From: Hydrogenovibrio sp.
GTDB lineage: Bacteria > Pseudomonadota > Gammaproteobacteria > Thiomicrospirales > Thiomicrospiraceae
DNA length: 64,000 bases
Assembly (NCBI GenBank): GCA_015484555.1
Contig: WFMZ01000058.1
Location: 1-64,000 of the forward strand
Reading direction: 5' to 3'
The position numbers and the translations under genes were made by a program. The stretch's first letter is position 1; each line of letters begins with the position of its first letter. The notes below the pieces were generated by a model. It did no database searches. It was not told where the DNA came from and was given only the letters and a program-made list of their open reading frames with translations. Shown here piece after piece: positions 35,938-43,030 of this stretch.

Positions 35938-36857
35938 GGTTTAAATGGCTTAGCTGAACGAGTACCAATGTCATCTAAGCTAATTTCGTAAATGCCTTCT
36001 TTGCTTCTATTAGGGCCTTTCATTACTTCTTGTGCCGACCAAGCATGACCATGAATCACTTCATAGGTGGCGGGTACGGTATCGCCAGTACGGAATTGTT
36101 CATAGGCATTTAACATCGTAGCAAAGCGTTGCTTGCCCATTAAGCCTTTTTCACGTTTGGCGTTTGCTAAGGTTGCGCCAATGGCTTTCAAATCTTTCAA
36201 TACGCCAATGGGCTTGGCGTAAGTCAGTGTGTAGTGTTCCACATCCATGACTGGTTGGCCAAAGCCATTACGAATTAAGGCATCGCCTATGTCGTGCATG
36301 TCTATGAAAAAATTAATGTGTTCTTTGTCGTCCACTTCCGCCCAAGCTTGGCGAAGTTCTTTTAAAGTATCGGGTCCAAAAGTGGTGAGCATGAGCAAGC
36401 CTTCTGGGCGAATAACACGCTTAAATTCAGCCAACACCGCATCTAAATCATCACACCATTGCAACATTAAGTTGGTGACAATTAAGTCAACCGAACCGGT
36501 TTCTAGCGGAATATGGTTTGCATCAGCACACACAAAGGCATTGCGATTGGGTTTGAACAGCTGGTTTAATTTCCCTAGCAAGCTCGTATTGGCCAACTTT
36601 TGCTTAGCAAAATGAATCATATTGGGCGACATATCCATCGCAATCACTTGGCTGTCAGGATATTGTGCCAGTAGCTTTTCGGTCAAGATACCGGTGCCAC
36701 AACCCATGTCCAAAATGACATTGGGTGCTAGTGTGGTCAGCTCTAAACGTTCATCGACTCGGCTGGCCACTTCTTTTTGTAGCACGGCGGCTTCATCGTA
36801 AGACACGGCAGCATGGTTGAAGTGGTTTTGAATGTGTTGTTTGCTAAATTTTTGCAT
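35934..36857 (-). CDS. bioC: Malonyl-ACP O-methyltransferase BioC
   Basis: The first step of pimeloyl-ACP synthesis for biotin: methylates the free carboxyl of malonyl-ACP so it can be elongated by fatty-acid synthesis. The class I methyltransferase signature is VILDMGCGTGILTEKLL (near residue 47), with IAMDMSPNMIHFAK, DLIVTNLMLQWCDDLDAVLAEFKRVIRPEGLLMLTTFGPDTL and the typical C-terminal segment YEVIHGHAW. At 307 aa it is somewhat longer than E. coli BioC (251 aa), mostly at the C-terminal end. It starts 2 nt after bioH, which encodes the esterase acting later in the same pathway. Confidence 0.94.
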   Translation of the reverse strand: MQKFSKQHIQNHFNHAAVSYDEAAVLQKEVASRVDERLELTTLAPNVILDMGCGTGILTEKLLAQYPDSQVIAMDMSPNMIHFAKQKLANTSLLGKLNQLFKPNRNAFVCADANHIPLETGSVDLIVTNLMLQWCDDLDAVLAEFKRVIRPEGLLMLTTFGPDTLKELRQAWAEVDDKEHINFFIDMHDIGDALIRNGFGQPVMDVEHYTLTYAKPIGVLKDLKAIGATLANAKREKGLMGKQRFATMLNAYEQFRTGDTVPATYEVIHGHAWSAQEVMKGPNRSKEGIYEISLDDIGTRSAKPFKP

Positions 36858-36859
36858 GG

Positions 36860-37702
36860 TTATCCATGGTCATCATTATGTTCTAGTGCTGCCCAAAAAT
36901 GGCATAAATGTTGGCTGGTTTCTTCTGGGTGAGAGAAGAACAAAATATGGCTACCGCCTGCAATCACTTCAATACGCGCATTAGGCTGTAAAGCAGGCAA
37001 GTCGGTACGAATATCGAAAGGAATAAGCGGGTCTTTTTCACCCAATAACCAAAGGGTTGGTTGGGTTAGTTCTGATAAAATACTTCGGTTATCCATGTCT
37101 CTTAATAGGTGTAATCCTTGCGATAAGGCACCTAGGCTAGGAACCTTGGCTTGTTTCATGTGGCTGGTTAAGGCTTTCATTAAGGGACGGGAATTATCAC
37201 AACCTTGTAATTGCAAACGCCAAAACTTTTTCAGCACCATACCAACTTCATTGCTAATAGCATGAATAAAGTTGCCAATAATTTCAGGGTTAACTGCATA
37301 TTGCCAGTGATCATATTGGGTAAAACGGGGCGTGGAAGCCAAGCATACTAAGCTTTCTACTTGCTGTGGGCACTGTTTAGCAAGCTGTTGTGCCAATAAA
37401 CCACCTAGTGACCAGCCTAGTAAATGTGTTTTAGCCGGCAAGGTTTCTGCTAAGGCTTTCAGCCAGTCGGCTTGTAGGTTATCAGTTTCTTCAATCGCAG
37501 GGCTGTCACCAAACCCGGGTAAATCAATTAAAGTAATTGAATGGAAAGGGACTAAATAGGTGGTTGCCCAATCTTGCCAAATCAAACTTTCGGCCGCCCA
37601 ACCATGAATAAGCGTTACATGGCTAACCTGCTCAGGTTGCGGGTGGCTTGTGGCAATATCAATACGATTAAGGGGGTAAGTAAGAGGTTCAGCTAATTTC
37701 AT
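36860..37702 (-). CDS. bioH: Pimeloyl-ACP methyl ester carboxylesterase BioH
   Basis: An alpha/beta-hydrolase that removes the methyl group added by BioC once the pimeloyl chain is complete. The nucleophile elbow is HLLGWSLGGLLAQQ (Ser near residue 100), the acid is in WLLGEKDPLIP and the catalytic His in IAGGSHILFFSHPEE; the oxyanion region VTLIHGWAAESLIW is intact. At 280 aa it is slightly longer than E. coli BioH (256 aa). It is upstream of and nearly adjacent to bioC, so the two form a biotin operon. The rest of the bio genes are not in this window. Confidence 0.94.
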   Translation of the reverse strand: MKLAEPLTYPLNRIDIATSHPQPEQVSHVTLIHGWAAESLIWQDWATTYLVPFHSITLIDLPGFGDSPAIEETDNLQADWLKALAETLPAKTHLLGWSLGGLLAQQLAKQCPQQVESLVCLASTPRFTQYDHWQYAVNPEIIGNFIHAISNEVGMVLKKFWRLQLQGCDNSRPLMKALTSHMKQAKVPSLGALSQGLHLLRDMDNRSILSELTQPTLWLLGEKDPLIPFDIRTDLPALQPNARIEVIAGGSHILFFSHPEETSQHLCHFWAALEHNDDHG

Positions 37703-37769
37703 GCGGGTATTTTACAGCGGTTGTTTTGATTTGATGTGTTTTTTATAGATAAAACGATATTTGAAGCTT

Positions 37770-37787
37770 AAAAATCGCCAGGGGTGG
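37770..37787 (+). repeat. 18-base repeat copy, intergenic
   Basis: Exact AAAAATCGCCAGGGGTGG, 4 nt from the terminator hairpin between the dynamin-like gene and bioH. Confidence 0.9.
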
Positions 37788-37791
37788 TGTC

Positions 37792-37829
37792 TAAAACAGT
37801 CATTAAATGGGTATTTAATGACTGTTTTA
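37792..37829. terminator. Hairpin at the end of the RND-ParA-dynamin gene unit
   Basis: A perfect stem TAAAACAGTCATTAAAT / ATTTAATGACTGTTTTA, 15 nt downstream of the dynamin-like stop codon on the minus strand. The following T tract is short (TTTTA), but the stem is very stable. Confidence 0.7.
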
Positions 37830-37843
37830 CACGCTTTTGAGGG

Positions 37844-39250
37844 TTATATAGTTTCGTTTTTTTGACCGGAAGGGTCTGCAAACTGGTCGGTTAGTTTTTG
37901 AATCGATTTTTTCGCATGTTGCTTCACCTCTTGCACTTTTTTAAGGGTGCGTTTATTCCAGCCTCTAGGGTTTGCATGGAACATACCACGCCAGAAACGG
38001 TTGTTAAATAGCAAGGCATTCGCAATAGCAGGCTCTTTTTTAACTAAACGATTAGCATCCCATTTGGCAATTTTATTGCGTAAATAGTAATGAATGGTAA
38101 AGATGATAACTAATGCAAAGGCTCCTAATATTCCTCCATTCATTAAGGACTGACTTGCCCAGTCTTGAATATCTTGAGTATTTGCAGGGTAGGTGAAGCC
38201 CATCCAAATAGCGGCAGCAGCAAGCGACCCTAAAATAGTAAAGTCGGCCAACATGACTTTGGTTCGCCAAGATTTAATGGCTTTATTTAGCTTAGGAATT
38301 TGCTCTTTTTCTAAATTTTCCGCAATATATTGCGCGGTGTCAGCAATACGATAAGCTCGTTCGATACTGACTTTTTGCATACGATCTGTAATTTCTGATA
38401 AATCAATATTCTTTTTGCGCTGAAATCTTTCTGCTAAAGCAGGATCAGAAATATTATTGGCTAGCTGTTCATTGTAGATAGCGTAAAAGTTGCCTCCCAT
38501 TAGGCCTTGTTGTGATAAGGCTCTTTGCCATGAAGCAATGACTTCTTCTGGGTTGTCTTCTTGTGCGGCGGTATCAATTTGATTCAAAATAAATAAGATT
38601 TTATGCGAGTCATTTCGGCCAATATTGGTTTTAACCAAGTGTTCTAATGTATCGCGCATGGCTCCTGGCTCTGGGTGGCGGGCATCAAAAAAGACTAAAA
38701 CCAAGTCTGACATATCAATAATGTGGTTAGTGATCTTTAAGGTAGAGTTCCTTTGGGAGTCGGCATCAAACCCAGGAGAATCAATTAAAATTTTACCTTT
38801 TAATATATCTTCAGGAACGGTTTTTAATTGAAGATAGGTGTCTATCTTATTGCCTTCTCCTGTTTCCACTTTATTGATTTCTTCAGAAATACCAAAAAAG
38901 GGAAAACGAGGGTCGGCATTTAAAGCAAGGCCAGGAAGGGTATTAACTTCCTCACCACTCCCATAACAAAGAACGGTAAATTTATCATCAATAGCTTGGT
39001 TACCAGAAGATTGTACCGTGCGGCCTAGGTATTGGTTTATAAAGGAAGATTTACCTGCTGAGAATGTACCCAGTATGGAAATAAGAGGCCACCATGAGAT
39101 GTCAGAGGCATAGGTTGCTTCTTGATTTAGCAATCCTGTTTTGTAGCCAAGGGCATCTAGCGCTTTGTAGGTTGTAATAATATCTATTAAAACGGGATTT
39201 TCTTCGGCTAAGTGTTGTTCTATTTTTAAGTATCTTTCGCTGGGTTTCAT
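37844..39250 (-). CDS. Dynamin-like GTPase with two membrane helices
   Basis: A 468-aa protein of the dynamin superfamily (bacterial dynamin-like / mitofusin-like). The GTPase elements are visible: P-loop ILGTFSAGKSSFINQYLG (residues about 60-77), switch II ILIDSPGFDADS (near 160) and the G4 motif LFILNQIDTA (near 220). Two hydrophobic helices follow (about 333-353 and 368-390), separated by a short loop, then a basic helical tail. Proteins of this class bind and remodel membranes. It overlaps the preceding coiled-coil gene by 4 nt and is the last gene of an apparent eight-gene unit that also encodes a ParA-like ATPase and an RND pump. The substrate membrane and process are unknown. Confidence 0.82.
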   Translation of the reverse strand: MKPSERYLKIEQHLAEENPVLIDIITTYKALDALGYKTGLLNQEATYASDISWWPLISILGTFSAGKSSFINQYLGRTVQSSGNQAIDDKFTVLCYGSGEEVNTLPGLALNADPRFPFFGISEEINKVETGEGNKIDTYLQLKTVPEDILKGKILIDSPGFDADSQRNSTLKITNHIIDMSDLVLVFFDARHPEPGAMRDTLEHLVKTNIGRNDSHKILFILNQIDTAAQEDNPEEVIASWQRALSQQGLMGGNFYAIYNEQLANNISDPALAERFQRKKNIDLSEITDRMQKVSIERAYRIADTAQYIAENLEKEQIPKLNKAIKSWRTKVMLADFTILGSLAAAAIWMGFTYPANTQDIQDWASQSLMNGGILGAFALVIIFTIHYYLRNKIAKWDANRLVKKEPAIANALLFNNRFWRGMFHANPRGWNKRTLKKVQEVKQHAKKSIQKLTDQFADPSGQKNETI

Positions 39251-39822
39251 GGTGTTTGCCCTTTGTTATTTCGGGGTTGTATTTGTATGGTTGGTCTAGG
39301 GTAGTTTGAATTTTTATATCGGTTATTATTCGAACTGCTTGGCATCATTGACCAGGGCATAAAGCTGTTAAAAGACCCCATCGGTTTCGATATGTTGTCA
39401 TTAAGTTCTGATATGTGCGAGTTCATTTGCCCTGTAGTTTGTGCCATGTAATAAACAGATTGGTGTATACCGATTAAAGTTTGATTCATATTTTGAATAG
39501 AGTAATTCATTTCTTCAATATGTTTCATTTCAATATTAATACTGGTTAATTGTTTATCTAAATTTTTCTGCATGGTGACAACTGCTTCGGTCATTAACAC
39601 CATATTGTCAGTAATTTTAGTCATATCTTTGGTTAAATTTACAATTAAATAGAAGCCATAACCCGCTAATAAAATAAAGGCAAGCATCATGGGGTAAATT
39701 ACTTTTTCCCAACGTCGGATGCCTTTGGTCATGACATCGCTTAGTAAGGAGATTTTATCTTGCATGACCGATTCTGCTTCATGAAGCTCTTGATTAATTT
39801 GTGCTGGTTCTGGCGGGTTCAC
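39247..39822 (-). CDS. Membrane-anchored coiled-coil protein of unknown family
   Basis: A 191-aa protein starting at GTG (39822). One TM helix (about residues 41-63) is followed by a long coiled coil (about 64-140) rich in Met, Asn and Ile with many T-x-x-M and I-x-x-M steps. The C-terminal tail is Ser/Asn/Pro-rich and contains FMPWSMMPSSSNNNRY. The tail resembles in composition the C-terminus of the secreted protein at 42461 (NNSPWSNMPFMGN), encoded in the same gene unit. I do not recognise the family. The 4-nt overlap with the dynamin-like gene suggests coupled translation and a direct partnership, with the coiled coil presumably in the periplasm or along the membrane. Confidence 0.65.
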   Translation of the reverse strand: MNPPEPAQINQELHEAESVMQDKISLLSDVMTKGIRRWEKVIYPMMLAFILLAGYGFYLIVNLTKDMTKITDNMVLMTEAVVTMQKNLDKQLTSINIEMKHIEEMNYSIQNMNQTLIGIHQSVYYMAQTTGQMNSHISELNDNISKPMGSFNSFMPWSMMPSSSNNNRYKNSNYPRPTIQIQPRNNKGQTP

Positions 39823-39875
39823 TATAAAGGCTCTCTTTTAACTAAAATTTTAAGGTGATTAAATAGGGGTAAAAA

Positions 39876-40880
39876 TTACTGTGCTGGTGGGCGGTACCCT
39901 TGTGGCGCTTGCTGTTGCATGTCGTTATAGTAAAAACGTAGTCTTTGGTAATAATCTTGCATTTGCTTATTGTATTCATTTAAACGGGCTGCCTGTTGGT
40001 TTAAATAACTTTCTTTATTGGCAAATTGATCTTCTATTTGCGCGCGCCAATAAGCATTTTGTGCTTCTAATTGCTGTTTGATTTTTGCTTGATAATTTTT
40101 CAACATTTCTTCTCGTAACTTGGCTTCAGCTTGCCATTTTTTTTGTCTAGCATCGGCTTGCTGTTGCTGGTTTTGTTGGTCTGCTAGCAGGACCTTTTGC
40201 TGTTGAGATTGTTGCATGCTTAATGCCTGTTGCGCATTGTTTAAAATAGTTTGCGAAGCGTTACTAGAAATTGAACTAAGGTGGTTTCCTAAGCTAATCG
40301 CATCATATACTCGGTTAGTTTTAATCAGTATTTGGCCAGCTTCTATCCAGGCTATATTGGCTAGATCAAGCTTGCCAGACTGCGCTAATACATTGCCAAA
40401 TTCTAGCAATACTTCTGCTGTAGGGGTTTTTGCAACGAGAGAATAGTAAATTTCTTCGGCCTTAGGTAGGTCATGGGCATAAAAAGCGGATCTGGCGGCA
40501 TTAATAGCTTCTGGAAAAGAGTTGAAGTTGGATAGTACTGCGACGACATCGATAGCGGCATTATTTTGGGGATTAGCTGTGCTTGTTTCGTTTGCGGTTT
40601 TTGCTTTTACTTTTGCTTTTGTTGTTTGAGGCTTTTGATTGGCAGGGCTATCTTGATGAATAGTGGCCTTATTTAAACTGCTTACCTGTTTTTTTTCAAC
40701 GGCGTTTTGCGTGACGTTGGACGGCTTTGAAAACTCTTTATGGGTGGGCACTGCCTCCGTGTCGATATAAATACCATGATCTTTTTTAATATCATCTGAA
40801 TAGACCAAATAGAGCGTTACCGCAGTAATGAGTAACAGAATAAAAAAACCGTTATTTAAAAGGGCTCGTAAAATTGACAT
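39876..40880 (-). CDS. Membrane-anchored TPR-like / glutamine-rich coiled-coil protein
   Basis: A 334-aa protein of no family I recognise. One N-terminal TM (about residues 9-28) is followed by a Lys/Thr/Asn-rich linker. Residues about 120-200 form a helical repeat region resembling TPRs (AARSAFYAHDLPKAEEIYYSLVAKTPTAEVLLEFGNVLAQSGKLDLANIAW). A long Gln-rich coiled coil follows (about 215-315), and the tail reads YYNDMQQQAPQGYRPPAQ. AAGGA lies 7 nt before the ATG. It sits between the ParA-like and second coiled-coil genes with gaps of 43 and 53 nt. Its architecture suits a scaffold or adaptor tethered to the inner membrane, which is inference only. Confidence 0.6.
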   Translation of the reverse strand: MSILRALLNNGFFILLLITAVTLYLVYSDDIKKDHGIYIDTEAVPTHKEFSKPSNVTQNAVEKKQVSSLNKATIHQDSPANQKPQTTKAKVKAKTANETSTANPQNNAAIDVVAVLSNFNSFPEAINAARSAFYAHDLPKAEEIYYSLVAKTPTAEVLLEFGNVLAQSGKLDLANIAWIEAGQILIKTNRVYDAISLGNHLSSISSNASQTILNNAQQALSMQQSQQQKVLLADQQNQQQQADARQKKWQAEAKLREEMLKNYQAKIKQQLEAQNAYWRAQIEDQFANKESYLNQQAARLNEYNKQMQDYYQRLRFYYNDMQQQAPQGYRPPAQ

Positions 40881-40923
40881 GTGGCATTCCTTGTTTCTAA
40901 TTGTTTTAAGTGCTTTTTAACCG

Positions 40924-41547
40924 TTAAACAGTAAAAATATATTGTGCTATTTTTATAAATTCTTTGCTAGCTTTTCCGTTAGGCTCCATTTCGAAAACGC
41001 CTAAGCCTTCGCTAAAAGACCGACGATAAGCGGTTCTATTATATAAGCGAATAGGGATACGTTTTACAATAGGTAGAAAGTCTAGTGCTTCTTCTGTTTC
41101 TTGTGTTTCGATTACCTTGGGGTGGGTGTCAGCTCTATTGACGATACCCAGCACCTTTGGCAGGTCTTTTCTCTCAGCTTTAATTAATTTAATAAATCGC
41201 TGGGTTGACCAAATATCTGCCTGGCTAGGGGCGACAGGTATAATGATTTGGTGACAAATTTGGATGGCTTTTTTCATGGCCAATTGGTTGCTCATACTGA
41301 CATCAATAATAATTTCGTCAGCTGAATCAGAGTTAACACAATCAATTGTGCTTTCATCTTTTGTGTTAGGTAAGCTAGGTTGGTAATTTTCTTCTGTTCG
41401 CACTTCAACCACATCGGAAAAAGTTTGTTGCGGATCAAAATCATACAAGCTAATGCTTTTATTTTGATGGGCTAGCCAGACAGCTAAATTAAAGGCGAAG
41501 GTACTTTTACCCGTACCGCCTTTCATGTTTCCAATTACCGTAATCAT
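40924..41547 (-). CDS. ParA/MinD-family ATPase
   Basis: A 207-aa deviant-Walker ATPase. The P-loop MKGGTGKSTFAFNLAVWLA has the signature Lys of the ParA/MinD group, followed by SLYDFDPQQTFSDVVEVR (Walker A' / switch I) and EIIIDVSMSN (Walker B). It has the short length of non-plasmid ParA relatives such as MipZ and orphan ParA proteins that position cellular cargo. No ParB or parS-like element is next to it. No amphipathic C-terminal helix of the MinD kind is obvious. It is codirectional with the RND, secreted-protein and dynamin-like genes, which suggests that it positions a complex and does not segregate a chromosome. Confidence 0.88.
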   Translation of the reverse strand: MITVIGNMKGGTGKSTFAFNLAVWLAHQNKSISLYDFDPQQTFSDVVEVRTEENYQPSLPNTKDESTIDCVNSDSADEIIIDVSMSNQLAMKKAIQICHQIIIPVAPSQADIWSTQRFIKLIKAERKDLPKVLGIVNRADTHPKVIETQETEEALDFLPIVKRIPIRLYNRTAYRRSFSEGLGVFEMEPNGKASKEFIKIAQYIFTV

Positions 41548-41602
41548 TTAAGTTTTGCCTTTTTTAAAATATTTAACTTATATTAAATGGCTATGCTCAA
41601 CC

Positions 41603-41636
41603 TTTGAATAAACTAAGTAAACATAGTTTATTCAAA
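41603..41636 (-). promoter_or_regulatory. AT-rich hairpin between the Gly/Asn-rich gene and parA
   Basis: A perfect 13-bp inverted repeat TTTGAATAAACTA / TAGTTTATTCAAA with an 8-nt loop. No T run follows on the minus strand, so it looks more like an mRNA stabiliser or partial attenuator than a full terminator. It may give the upstream secreted-protein genes higher expression than parA. Confidence 0.5.
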
Positions 41637-41675
41637 ATAGTTAGGCTAACACTAGCTTTGAAGTGAAGTTACTCG

Positions 41676-42323
41676 TTATTTTTTGATTGGAGCAGGTGCA
41701 ACGGGCGCCATAGCTTGTGGTGGTCTCATCATTTGCTGTGACGGACGCATCATCTGTTGCGGTTGTCTCATCATTTGTTGAGGAGGGCGCATCATCTGTT
41801 GTGGTTGGTTATAAGCAGGTTGCCCTTGGTAACCATAGCCTTGTCCTCGATTATAATAATTGCCATTATTATATCCGTTATATCCGTTATACCCGTTGCC
41901 GTAGTAGTTTCCATTGCCATTGTAGTTGCTGTTTCCTCTAAACTGCTGCTGGCCGTTATACTTTTGGTTGCCATTATACTTCTGGTTGTAATTTTGCTTG
42001 CCTTGTCCCTGGCCTTGAAAATTAGATTCAGCATTAAAGCCCATGCTAAATTTCCCTTTACCAGAGCCCTTTGCATTTCCTTGGCCATTTCCTTGACCAT
42101 TTCCATTGTAGTTACCATTTTGGTTGCCGTTATAGTTGCCCTGGCCGTTTCCTGCGCCATTGCCCATACCGTTTCCTTGGCCATTATTATAGCCATTACC
42201 ATTATTGTTTCCATTTCCGCCCCAAGGTCCATTAAACCAGTTGGCCGATGCCGACTGTGCGCCAAATATAGCGGCTGAAACAATAGATGCTAATGCAATT
42301 TTCTTAATATTAATCATTTTCAT
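41676..42323 (-). CDS. Secreted Gly/Asn-rich low-complexity protein (sulfur-globule-protein-like)
   Basis: A 215-aa exported protein. I prefer the ATG at 42323 (MKMINIKK...), with AAAGGA 8 nt upstream, over a longer frame. The signal peptide ends at AQSASA, followed by NWFNGPWGGNG. The mature protein is mostly Gly, Asn, Tyr and Gln in GNGNG / YNGN runs. A short F-S-M-G-F-N-A-E-S-N-F block sits in the middle, and the C-terminus carries tandem QQMMRPP heptads and a Pro/Ala tail. Aromatic-plus-Gly/Asn composition with a W-x-x-G-P-W opening resembles sulfur-globule coat proteins of purple sulfur bacteria as I remember them; this is similarity in composition, not demonstrated homology. Confidence 0.6.
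   Translation of the reverse strand: MKMINIKKIALASIVSAAIFGAQSASANWFNGPWGGNGNNNGNGYNNGQGNGMGNGAGNGQGNYNGNQNGNYNGNGQGNGQGNAKGSGKGKFSMGFNAESNFQGQGQGKQNYNQKYNGNQKYNGQQQFRGNSNYNGNGNYYGNGYNGYNGYNNGNYYNRGQGYGYQGQPAYNQPQQMMRPPQQMMRQPQQMMRPSQQMMRPPQAMAPVAPAPIKK
41718..41807 (-). repeat. Tandem heptad repeat QQMMRPP in the Gly/Asn-rich protein
   Basis: Four copies of a 21-nt unit encoding QQMMR followed by PP, QP or PS near the C-terminus. The plus strand shows the matching CATCATTTGTTG-type repeats. Confidence 0.8.
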
Positions 42324-42460
42324 TTTCAATTTCCTTTGATATTTTGTGCACGGTTTTTTGAGGTGGGAGGGTGTACACATAGCCTCTTCACCGTTTTAAA
42401 TTTTATTTTTCTAGCGATATAGCTTGGATAAATAGTTAGTTAAGTTACAAGTCATTTTTG

Positions 42461-43030
42461 TTAATTACCCATAAAAGGCATGTTTGACCAGGGTGAATTG
42501 TTGCCGTTCCCCATAAAAGGCATATTGTTCATGTTGGGCATGTCAAAATCCATATTGGGCATAGAGGGCATATTCATGTTATTCATATTTGGCCAGCTAT
42601 TATTTTGATAGCCTGGATAGCTTTGAGGGTAGTAGCCATTTTGTCCGTTAAAAAAGTTATTTATTGGACGAGTAAAGTTATTCATAGGCCCTGTATAGTT
42701 ACCATTGTTATAACTGTTAAAAGGTGCTTGTCTCATTACCGGAGGCTGTACCATGTTCATTTGAGGCATGTAATATGGCATAGGGTTAGGCATGTAATAA
42801 GTGGGTGTGCCATACCCATTTTGATACCCTTGGTTACCATAATAGGGAGCTTGTGAGTAATTTCCCCGTGGCGTTTGTTGTGGCGCGCGCTCTATCCACT
42901 GAGGGTTCTGTGCAGTAGCTTGGTAAGCCTGTTCATTTTGTGGCCAGTTTTGTGCACTGGCTTGTGATAGGCTACCTGCTAAGGCTAAACCTACTAATAG
43001 CTTTGTTGTATTCATTCGTGTTTTATTCAT
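42461..43030 (-). CDS. Secreted Asn/Pro/Met/Tyr-rich low-complexity protein
   Basis: A 189-aa exported protein: signal peptide ending GSLSQASA, then a mature chain dominated by Asn, Pro, Met, Tyr and Gln. Blocks include YYMPNPMPYYMPQMNMVQ and repeated N-M-P-(S/N)-M-P-N-M-D units, ending in NNSPWSNMPFMGN. No cysteines and few charges. Its ATG overlaps the stop of the RND permease gene (ATGAATAA), so translation is probably coupled to the pump. Like the next gene it resembles sulfur-globule or matrix-type proteins in composition, without a family I can name. A second in-frame ATG lies 5 codons in. Confidence 0.6.
   Translation of the reverse strand: MNKTRMNTTKLLVGLALAGSLSQASAQNWPQNEQAYQATAQNPQWIERAPQQTPRGNYSQAPYYGNQGYQNGYGTPTYYMPNPMPYYMPQMNMVQPPVMRQAPFNSYNNGNYTGPMNNFTRPINNFFNGQNGYYPQSYPGYQNNSWPNMNNMNMPSMPNMDFDMPNMNNMPFMGNGNNSPWSNMPFMGN

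Noticed and set aside
41757-42278. Long open frame on the plus strand (173 aa), antisense to the Gly/Asn-rich secreted gene
   Set aside because: A by-product of the low-complexity codons on the other strand; monotonous Ile/Val/Ala sequence, no ribosome site, and the minus frame has a signal peptide and ribosome site.
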